This document shows positions 1 to 5,161 of a stretch of 5,161 bases of DNA, one piece after another (the stretch's first letter is position 1; every line of letters starts with the position of its first letter). Position numbers and translations under genes: made by a program. Origin of the DNA: Syntrophobacter sp. SbD2 (GTDB lineage Bacteria > Desulfobacterota > Syntrophobacteria > Syntrophobacterales > Syntrophobacteraceae); contig OMSV01000174.1 in assembly GCA_900290385.1 (NCBI GenBank), forward strand, positions 1 through 5,161, read 5' to 3'. A model generated the notes under the pieces. The model was not told where the DNA came from, ran no database searches, and was given only the letters and a program-made list of their open reading frames with translations.

Positions 1-93
1 ATCGACGTCATGTATAACGCCTCGGTGTATAAGGATGCCGACGGCCGGGTCCAGGGAGTCTTTGCCTCTGCGAGAAACGTGACCGAATCCAAC
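1..93 (+). repeat. Tail of an upstream PAS repeat cut by the window edge
   Basis: The first 31 codons read [11 protein letters not shown]...GVF...ARNVTES and align with the ends of the three complete repeats ([16 protein letters not shown], then TE or SE). At least one more PAS domain of the same type, or a close relative, therefore precedes the window. A divergent PAS domain (about 121-480) separates it from the main array. Confidence 0.8.
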
Positions 94-2439
94 CTTGTAA
101 TGCGAAAGTTCACCGAAACGAAAAACTTCCTGGATAATATTCTGGAAAGTTCCATAAAGTATTCCATCATCGGCAAGGACATGAACCATCGCATCCTTTC
201 TTGGAATGAGGGAGCGCGGCGCAACTACGGCTATACCGCCGAAGAGATCATGGGGAAGGACTCGAAGATCCTCCTCACTCCGGAGGACATCGAATCGGGG
301 GCCGTTGCAAGACTCCTGGCGACCGCCTTCGAGAAGGGATTGGCGGAGGGGGAATTCGAGCGCATCCGCAAGGATGGTTCCCGATTTGCGGCCAGCGTGG
401 TTGTTACACGCCGCAATGACTCTTCAGGTCAGCCCATTGGCTATCTGCTCATGAGCAGTGATATCTCGGGGAAAAAACAGGCAGAGATACAACTGCGTTA
501 TGCCTCCCAGTACGCTCGCAGCCTCATCGAGGCGAGCCTCGACCCGCTGGTCACGATCAGCCCGGAAGGAATAATCACCGACGTCAATGAAGCCACCATA
601 AAAGTCACCGGTGTCGGGCGCGAGAAGCTCATCGGCACCGACTTTTCCAACTACTTCACCGAACCCGAACTGGCGCGCGAGGGATATCTCCAGGTATTCG
701 AAAAAGGCTTTGTTACCGACTATCCGCTTACGATCAGGCATTCCAGCGGAAAACCAACCCATGTCTTATACAACGCCTCCGTTTACAAGGACGTTGCCGG
801 CAATATCCTCGGTGTTTTTGCGGCCGCCCGCGATGTCAGCGAGCAGAGACAGGCCTCCCAGTACGCCCGGAGCCTCATCGAGGCCAGCCTCGACCCGCTG
901 GTGACGATCAGTCCGGAAGGAATAATCACCGACGTCAATGAAGCCACTATAAGAGTCACCGGTGTCGGGCGCGAGAAGCTCATCGGCACGGACTTTTCGA
1001 ACTACTTTACCGAACCCGAACTGTCGCGCGAGGGATACCGCCAGGTATTCGAAAAAGGCTTTGTTACCGACTATCCGCTTACCATCAGGCACTCCAGCGG
1101 AAAACTGACCCATGTCTTGTACAACGCCTCCGTGTACAAAGACGTGGATGGAAAGGTCATGGGCGTTTTCGCCGCCGCGCGCGACATCACGGAGCGCAAG
1201 AGGATGGAAGAGGAGTTACGCGCCGCTTCGCTCTACACTCGAAGCCTTATCGAGGCCAGCCTCGATCCGCTTGTGACCATCAGTCCCGATGGAAAAATAA
1301 CCGACGTGAACAAAGCCACGGAGCTGGTTACCGGTTTTTCTCGCGAACGTTTGATCGGGAGCGATTTTTCAAACTATTTTACCGAGCCGGAAAAGGCGAG
1401 GGAAGGCTACCAAAAGGTTATTTCTCAAGGGTTTGTCAGGGATTATCCCCTCACCATCCGCCACACTTCGGAGCGGCTGACGGATGTACTCTACAATGCC
1501 GCAGTATACATGAGCGCGTCGGGCAAGATGCAGGGCGTATTCGCCGCCGCCCGGGACATCACCGAGCGCAAGCAGGCTGAGGAGAATCTGCGGACTATCA
1601 ATCTGCAGATCCAGGAGGCGGCCAATGTACTTGTATCTTCGGTCGGTGAAATCCTGACAATAACCTCTCAGTTGGCTGCCGTCTCAACCGAAACGGCCAC
1701 CTCGGTAACCGAAACTACTTCGACCGTCGAAGAAGTCAAGCAGACCGCACAGTTGTCATCCGAAAGATCGATGAGTGTCTCCGAGACTGCGCAGAATGCG
1801 GTCCTGGTGGCCCAGCAGGGCAATGCCGCCGTCACACAAACCGTCGAGGGAATCAACCACATCAGGGTGTTGATGGAATCGGTCGCCGAGAGCATTATCA
1901 AATTGAGCGAACAGACTCAGGCAATAGGGGAGATCATCACGGCGGTCAGCGACCTGGCGCAGCAGTCCAACCTGCTTGCGGTAAACGCCGCAATCGAAGC
2001 GTCGAAGGCTGGAGAACATGGGAAAGGGTTTGCAGTAGTAGCCCAGGAGATCAAGAGCCTGGCCGACCAGTCGAAACAGGCAACCGCGCAGGTGAGGGCC
2101 ATCCTCGGAGACATTCAGAAGGCGACCGGCGCGTCGGTGATGGCCGCCGAACAGGTGAGCAAGGCGGTGGATGGGGGCGTGAAGCAGGCAGCCGAATCTG
2201 GAGCGTCCATTAAAAAACTGGCTGAAAGCATAGCGGAATCCGCACAGGCCGCCACCCAGATCGCCGCCTCCAGCCAACAGCAGTTTGTAGGCATGGACCA
2301 GATTGCGATAGCGATGGAAAATGTCAAGCAGGCTTCCCAGCAGAGCGTGTCCGCCACCAAACAGGCCGAACAGGCAGCGCAGAACTTGCACCAACTCGGG
2401 CAGAAGCTAAAGGAAATGGTGGGAAAATATAGAGTGTAG
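1..2439 (+). CDS. PAS-array methyl-accepting chemotaxis protein, 5' end missing
   Basis: This is a chemoreceptor that should signal to the CheA encoded just downstream. The reading frame is open from base 1, and its first codons match the end of a PAS repeat, so the true start lies upstream; the ATG at base 10 is internal. Counting codons from base 1: PAS tail about 1-31; a divergent PAS about 41-160 with a [11 protein letters not shown] core; then three similar PAS domains at about 168-284, 285-401 and 409-525, each with an [13 protein letters not shown] start, an FSNYFTEPE motif and an ARD(V/I) end. The MCP signalling domain runs from about 530 to 812. Its tip reads [20 protein letters not shown] around Glu666, followed by FAVVAQEI. 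Candidate methylation sites flank the tip almost symmetrically, at Glu577/Glu578 and Gln759-Gln761. The C-terminus, MVGKYRV, lacks an NWETF-type CheR/CheB tether. No transmembrane segment is visible in this part, so location cannot be settled. The family assignment is secure; the ligand is unknown. Confidence 0.95.
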   Translation: MDVMYNASVYKDADGRVQGVFASARNVTESNLVMRKFTETKNFLDNILESSIKYSIIGKDMNHRILSWNEGARRNYGYTAEEIMGKDSKILLTPEDIESGAVARLLATAFEKGLAEGEFERIRKDGSRFAASVVVTRRNDSSGQPIGYLLMSSDISGKKQAEIQLRYASQYARSLIEASLDPLVTISPEGIITDVNEATIKVTGVGREKLIGTDFSNYFTEPELAREGYLQVFEKGFVTDYPLTIRHSSGKPTHVLYNASVYKDVAGNILGVFAAARDVSEQRQASQYARSLIEASLDPLVTISPEGIITDVNEATIRVTGVGREKLIGTDFSNYFTEPELSREGYRQVFEKGFVTDYPLTIRHSSGKLTHVLYNASVYKDVDGKVMGVFAAARDITERKRMEEELRAASLYTRSLIEASLDPLVTISPDGKITDVNKATELVTGFSRERLIGSDFSNYFTEPEKAREGYQKVISQGFVRDYPLTIRHTSERLTDVLYNAAVYMSASGKMQGVFAAARDITERKQAEENLRTINLQIQEAANVLVSSVGEILTITSQLAAVSTETATSVTETTSTVEEVKQTAQLSSERSMSVSETAQNAVLVAQQGNAAVTQTVEGINHIRVLMESVAESIIKLSEQTQAIGEIITAVSDLAQQSNLLAVNAAIEASKAGEHGKGFAVVAQEIKSLADQSKQATAQVRAILGDIQKATGASVMAAEQVSKAVDGGVKQAAESGASIKKLAESIAESAQAATQIAASSQQQFVGMDQIAIAMENVKQASQQSVSATKQAEQAAQNLHQLGQKLKEMVGKYRV
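121..480 (+). other. Divergent PAS domain within the MCP
   Basis: This in-frame segment encodes a PAS-type domain unlike its neighbours. It starts with a helix ([10 protein letters not shown]), continues with [17 protein letters not shown] and the common PAS core [11 protein letters not shown], then a RKDGSRF strand, and ends with [14 protein letters not shown], the usual PAS-to-next-domain connector. The WNEGA...GYT..E..GK pattern is typical of the large S-box PAS family. No diagnostic haem or flavin residue is evident, so the cofactor, if any, is unknown. Because it differs from the flanking repeats, it probably senses something else or acts as a relay. Confidence 0.75.
502..1203 (+). repeat. 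Direct tandem duplication of a PAS domain, two 351-base copies
   Basis: Copy 1 (502-852) and copy 2 (853-1203) abut head to tail with a period of 351 bases, or 117 codons, in the MCP frame. Counted by eye, the first 291 bases differ at about 20 positions, and the encoded 97 residues differ at only four (Lys/Arg, Ala/Ser, Leu/Arg, Pro/Leu). The last 60 bases differ much more. Both copies encode a whole PAS fold ([13 protein letters not shown] to GVFAAARD), so the repeat is coding and not a CRISPR or mobile element. The similarity points to duplication in the recent history of this gene. Confidence 0.9.
1225..1575 (+). repeat. Third, more diverged PAS repeat copy
   Basis: This copy has the same 117-codon length as the two before it and keeps [38 protein letters not shown] and [13 protein letters not shown]. 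Its protein and DNA differ clearly more (for example [14 protein letters not shown] in place of [13 protein letters not shown]). It begins 372 bases after copy 2, the 21 extra bases encoding a seven-residue linker (MEEELRA). It leads directly into the MCP coiled coil through [16 protein letters not shown], so it is the PAS domain that most directly drives the signalling helices. Confidence 0.9.
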
Positions 2440-2498
2440 TTGCGAGCCGGCGGGGTGTTTTGCCTTGGCGGTAAAATGACCCGCGTAATCTGCGCAAC
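2439..2498 (+). other. Imperfect intergenic hairpin between the MCP gene and cheA
   Basis: Bases 2450-2464 can pair with 2470-2484 around a five-base loop (TTGGC). Reading inward, there are five G/C pairs, one G-A mismatch, two G-T wobbles, four T-A pairs, one wobble and two C-G pairs. An outer six-base perfect inverted repeat, GTTGCG (2439-2444) and CGCAAC (2493-2498), can close a larger structure. No run of T follows, so it is not a standard intrinsic terminator. It could slow transcription, protect or process the mRNA and so set the MCP:CheA ratio, or it could be chance. Pairing was done by hand with no energy calculation. Confidence 0.4.
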
Positions 2499-2526
2499 CC
2501 GAAACGTCGTCTTATATCTTGAAAAT

Positions 2527-2532
2527 GAGGGA
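2527..2532 (+). promoter_or_regulatory. Ribosome-binding site of cheA
   Basis: GAGGGA lies five bases upstream of the ATG at 2538. An in-frame TGA at 2526-2528, four codons before the ATG, closes the frame upstream, so this start is effectively fixed. The Shine-Dalgarno-like sequence lies downstream of the intergenic hairpin and outside its paired region. Confidence 0.8.
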
Positions 2533-2537
2533 CAGCT

Positions 2538-4829
2538 ATGGACCGGAAGGACGAGGACCTTCTGAAAAAACTGCTTCCCATGTTTAAAATCGAGGCGCGG
2601 GACCATCTCAAGATCATATCCTCCGGTCTCATCGAGCTTGAAAAAGGCGGTCCCGAAAAGCACGGCGAGATCATTGAGACCATATACAGGGAGTCGCACA
2701 GCCTGAAAGGAGCGGCTCGTTCAGTGAATCGCTCCGACATTGTGGCGATTTGCCAGGCATTGGAGAATACTTTTTCCGCATTGAAAAGCGAAAAGGTTGC
2801 TCCTCTCCCACGGATTTTGGACCTGCTTCACCAGGCAGTGGACTGCGCCTCCGACCTCATCACCGGAATGGAAATCTCACGGGCCGAGAAATTCGGGGTC
2901 GGGGAAATGATCCACAAGCTTGAAGAGGCGGCACTTCAGGAACAAAGCGTTTCAGTCAAAGAAGAAAGAACGGGTACACGACCGGATTCGCCCGCCGGAG
3001 AACAGGAAAAACCAGAGGAAAAGACACCCGAGGTTGATTCGATTCCGAACATCAGCACCTTCATCCCCGAGACTCCACCGCCGGCCGTGCCCGCCCCTTC
3101 ATCCGCCGAAACAATAAGGATTTCTACGGCAAAGCTCGATGCGCTTCTGCTCAAGGCCGAAGAGATGCTTGCCGTTAAACTCGCTGCCGGCCAGCTTGCC
3201 CTTGAACTGAAAATATTGAAAAACTCTTTTACTCGCTGGAAAAAGGAAAGAGGTAAAAAGGAATCGTTAAAAGCAGCCCTGGGACGCGAAACACCGGGGA
3301 AAACCAGGGATGAGGGTGAGGCAGGCCTTTTCCTGACATCATTCGAAGCCGGCTTGACGAACCTGATAAAGGCCGCTGAGTACGATCGGCGATCGATTGC
3401 CGCAATGGTTGATTCTCTGCTCGACGATATGAAGAAAACGCTGATGCTTCCTTTTTCTTCGTTTCTCGAGAGTTTCCCCAGGTTCGTGCGCGACCTCTCG
3501 CGTGATGCCGGCAAAGAAGTGGAACTGAATATAGAGGGCGGCGAGATCGAAATAGACCGGCGCATATTGGATGAGATGAAAGACCCTCTTATCCACCTGG
3601 TGCGAAACTGCATTGACCACGGCATTGAAATGCCCGAGGACCGAAAGAATAAACATAAACCCGCTAAAGGAAATATAAAGGTTTCCGTCTTTTCCAGGGA
3701 CGGCAGAATTGACATTACGGTACGCGACGATGGAGCCGGCATCGACCCGGCGAAAGTAAGGGCTGCGGCTCAAAAGTGCGGCGCCCTATCGCGTGAAGAA
3801 GCCGACAGGTTGGGAGCCTACGAGACACTGTTTTTGGTTTTCCGATCCGGTGTCACCACGAGTCCCATCATTACTGACATTTCCGGCAGAGGACTCGGGC
3901 TTGCCATCGTGAAAGAGAAAGTCGAAAAACTGAACGGCACCATCTCGATTGATACCCAACCGGATGTCGGGACCAGCTTCTCAATGGTGGTTCCTCTGAC
4001 TCTCGCCACATTTCGAGGAGTTTTGGTCAGTGTGGGCGGACATCTTTTCGTCCTTCCATCCACGAATGTCGAGAGGGTGGCCAGAGTCAGAAAAGATGAA
4101 ATACAGACAGTGGAGAACCGTGAAACTCTGTCTCTCGACGGTCATGTTGTCTCGTTCGTAAGACTCGGTGCCGTACTTGAGTTTGAAACACCCGCCGGTC
4201 GGGTATATGACGAGGGTCCTTATGTGCAAATCGCGGTGCTCGATTCGGCCGGAAAACGGATGGCTTTTCTCATCGATGAAGTCATTCAGGAACAGGAGAT
4301 CCTGGTAAAAAATCTGGGGCCCCAGCTCTCACGAGTGCGAAACATTGCGGGCGCCACTCTCCTGGGTACAGGCAAAGTGGCGCCTATTCTAAATGTCCAC
4401 GATCTTATGATCTCTGCCGTGAAAGTTGTGCCAACTCCAGCAGGAACTATCGTTGCAGGACCTCAAAAAAGGTTATCTATTCTGGTCGTTGAGGATTCCA
4501 TCACTGCAAGGACTCTGCTCAAAACAATACTGGAATCCGCAGGCTACGAGGTCACAACTGCTGTTGACGGTATCGATGCGTTTACCGCATTGAAGACCAC
4601 TGAATTCAATCTAGTGGTATCCGATGTCGAGATGCCAAGAATGAACGGGTTTGACCTTACGGCAAAGATAAGGACCGACAAGAACCTTTCCGGCTTGCCG
4701 GTGCTGGTTACCGCACTCGAATCACACGAAGACAGGGAGCGAGGAATAGACGCAGGGGCAAACGCATATGTGGTGAAGAGCAGTTTCGAACAGAGCAATT
4801 TGCTCGAAGTTATTCGGAGACTCATATGA
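2538..4829 (+). CDS. cheA: Hybrid chemotaxis histidine kinase CheA with C-terminal receiver
   Basis: This is a cytoplasmic kinase that autophosphorylates on histidine under receptor control. Domains in order: Hpt (P1), about 1-135, with phospho-acceptor His54 in SHSLKGAAR; a Pro/Glu-rich linker, about 136-191, where P2 would normally be; dimerisation helices, about 195-300, with a charged insert near 233-262; the ATPase, with N box His353, Asn357 and Asp360-His361, G1 DDGAGID at 397-403, G2 GRGLG at 450-454 and GTSFSMVVP at 478-486; a CheW-like domain, about 490-630; and a receiver, about 645-763, with Glu652/Asp653, phospho-acceptor Asp696, Thr725 and Lys747. All key residues are present, so it should be active. 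P1 without P2 but with a receiver resembles WspE- or FrzE-like and other alternative-pathway CheAs. The ATG overlap with cheB implies co-translation. The internal receiver may be a phosphate sink, a regulator or an output. Confidence 0.96.
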   Translation: MDRKDEDLLKKLLPMFKIEARDHLKIISSGLIELEKGGPEKHGEIIETIYRESHSLKGAARSVNRSDIVAICQALENTFSALKSEKVAPLPRILDLLHQAVDCASDLITGMEISRAEKFGVGEMIHKLEEAALQEQSVSVKEERTGTRPDSPAGEQEKPEEKTPEVDSIPNISTFIPETPPPAVPAPSSAETIRISTAKLDALLLKAEEMLAVKLAAGQLALELKILKNSFTRWKKERGKKESLKAALGRETPGKTRDEGEAGLFLTSFEAGLTNLIKAAEYDRRSIAAMVDSLLDDMKKTLMLPFSSFLESFPRFVRDLSRDAGKEVELNIEGGEIEIDRRILDEMKDPLIHLVRNCIDHGIEMPEDRKNKHKPAKGNIKVSVFSRDGRIDITVRDDGAGIDPAKVRAAAQKCGALSREEADRLGAYETLFLVFRSGVTTSPIITDISGRGLGLAIVKEKVEKLNGTISIDTQPDVGTSFSMVVPLTLATFRGVLVSVGGHLFVLPSTNVERVARVRKDEIQTVENRETLSLDGHVVSFVRLGAVLEFETPAGRVYDEGPYVQIAVLDSAGKRMAFLIDEVIQEQEILVKNLGPQLSRVRNIAGATLLGTGKVAPILNVHDLMISAVKVVPTPAGTIVAGPQKRLSILVVEDSITARTLLKTILESAGYEVTTAVDGIDAFTALKTTEFNLVVSDVEMPRMNGFDLTAKIRTDKNLSGLPVLVTALESHEDRERGIDAGANAYVVKSSFEQSNLLEVIRRLI
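4816..4820 (+). promoter_or_regulatory. Ribosome-binding site of cheB, inside the end of cheA
   Basis: GGAGA lies five bases before the ATG at 4826, within the last codons of cheA. Together with the ATGA stop-start overlap it supports this start and suggests translational coupling, which would keep CheA and CheB in proportion. Confidence 0.7.
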
Positions 4830-5161
4830 GCACCAGGGTCCTCGTCGTGGAAGATTCAGCAGTCGTTCGCGAATTCCTTTCCTATATTCTCAACTCCGAT
4901 CCCGCTATACAGGTGATAGGAACGGCGACTAACGGAACGGAAGCCTTGCAGCTCGCAGAGAAGCTAAAGCCCGATGTAATCACGATGGACATCAGCATGC
5001 CGGGGATGGATGGCTATGAGGCGACACGCAGGATAATGGAGACTCATCCGGTCCCGATAGTCATCGTGAGTGTGAGTGTAGATCCGAAACAAGTTGCAAC
5101 GACATTCCGCGCCCTTGAGGCTGGCGCGCTGGCGGCTGCCGGCAAGCCCATGGGCATCGGC
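4826..5161 (+). CDS. cheB: Protein-glutamate methylesterase CheB, N-terminal receiver only (3' end missing)
   Basis: CheB removes methyl groups from chemoreceptor glutamates and deamidates glutamines once its receiver is phosphorylated by CheA. The visible 112 codons encode nearly the whole receiver: LVVEDSAVVRE with acidic Glu9/Asp10, phospho-acceptor Asp55 in TMDISMPGMDG, the switch residue Ser82 in IVIVSVS, and Lys107 in the KP motif. The wording VITMDI.MPGMDG.EATR.IME..PVPIV.VS is characteristic of CheB receivers, and KPMGIG looks like the start of the CheB linker. The esterase domain, with its Ser-His-Asp triad, would lie beyond the window, so the assignment rests on the receiver alone. 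The gene overlaps cheA by four bases. Its substrate is probably the PAS-array MCP upstream, which has candidate Glu/Gln methylation sites. A stand-alone or differently fused regulator is the main alternative. Confidence 0.85.
   Translation, partial: MSTRVLVVEDSAVVREFLSYILNSDPAIQVIGTATNGTEALQLAEKLKPDVITMDISMPGMDGYEATRRIMETHPVPIVIVSVSVDPKQVATTFRALEAGALAAAGKPMGIG

Noticed and set aside
10..12. ATG at base 10 as the MCP start codon
   Set aside because: The frame is open to base 1, the codons before it (IDV) continue the PAS repeat, and a start here would leave a fragment of a PAS domain at the N-terminus.
502..1575. Direct repeats that could suggest a CRISPR or mobile element
   Set aside because: The period is 351 bases, the copies stay in frame and each encodes a full PAS domain, with no spacers and no terminal inverted repeats.
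1756..2394. Long minus-strand open frame (about 212 codons) opposite the MCP signalling domain
   Set aside because: It lies wholly antisense to a clearly conserved MCP domain, its translation shows no recognisable domain, and other antisense open frames across the three genes look the same. It is a by-product of codon bias.
2450..2520. Intrinsic terminator after the MCP gene
   Set aside because: A hairpin is present, but it is followed by mixed sequence (CGTAATCTGCGC...) without a U-tract. The cheA gene follows on the same strand, so a strong terminator is not supported.
2472..2520. Possible promoter ahead of cheA (TAAA at 2472 as a flagellar-sigma -35, or the TATATC stretch near 2513 as a -10)
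   Set aside because: The TAAA has no GCCGATAA-like partner at the right distance, the TATATC has no convincing -35, and no sigma-54 GG/GC pair with correct spacing was seen.
2943..3111. Degenerate P2 domain in the CheA linker
   Set aside because: The stretch is rich in Pro, Glu and Ser, has no visible fold pattern and is too short for a P2 domain, so it reads as a flexible linker.

Overview
The window carries one strand-consistent chemosensory gene cluster: three genes on the + strand, the first cut by the left edge and the last by the right edge. It looks like chromosomal DNA of a Gram-negative-type bacterium. The PAS repeat family ([13 protein letters not shown]...DITERK) and the CheA-REC hybrid followed by CheB recall deltaproteobacterial (Geobacter/Desulfobacterota-like) chemosensory clusters. 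That assignment rests on recalled family resemblance, not a search, and is weak. Base composition and codon choice look even across the three genes, and I see no transposase, tRNA, CRISPR array or other sign of recent transfer.

Layout. Bases 1-2439 encode the C-terminal 812 residues of a methyl-accepting chemotaxis protein (MCP): the tail of one PAS domain, a divergent PAS domain, three closely related tandem PAS domains, then a full cytoplasmic MCP signalling hairpin. Bases 2440-2537 are a 98-base gap that can fold into a long imperfect hairpin and holds the ribosome-binding site of the next gene. Bases 2538-4829 encode a complete 763-residue hybrid CheA (Hpt, dimerisation, ATPase, CheW-like and C-terminal receiver domains; no recognisable P2). 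Bases 4826-5161 hold the first 112 codons of cheB, overlapping cheA by four bases (ATGA).

Expected joint function. The PAS array senses a cue, possibly a redox state or bound small ligand, and drives the MCP hairpin. The hairpin controls the hybrid CheA, whose His54 phosphate can pass to its own receiver (Asp696) or to the CheB receiver (Asp55). CheB would then demethylate or deamidate the receptor. CheW, CheR and any separate output regulator are not visible here. Nothing in the window shows whether the output is flagellar motility, type IV pili or an alternative such as c-di-GMP control.

I found no convincing undescribed system. The most informative oddities are the near-identical PAS duplication, whose internal linker differs by exactly one heptad, its mosaic divergence, and the folded intergenic region.
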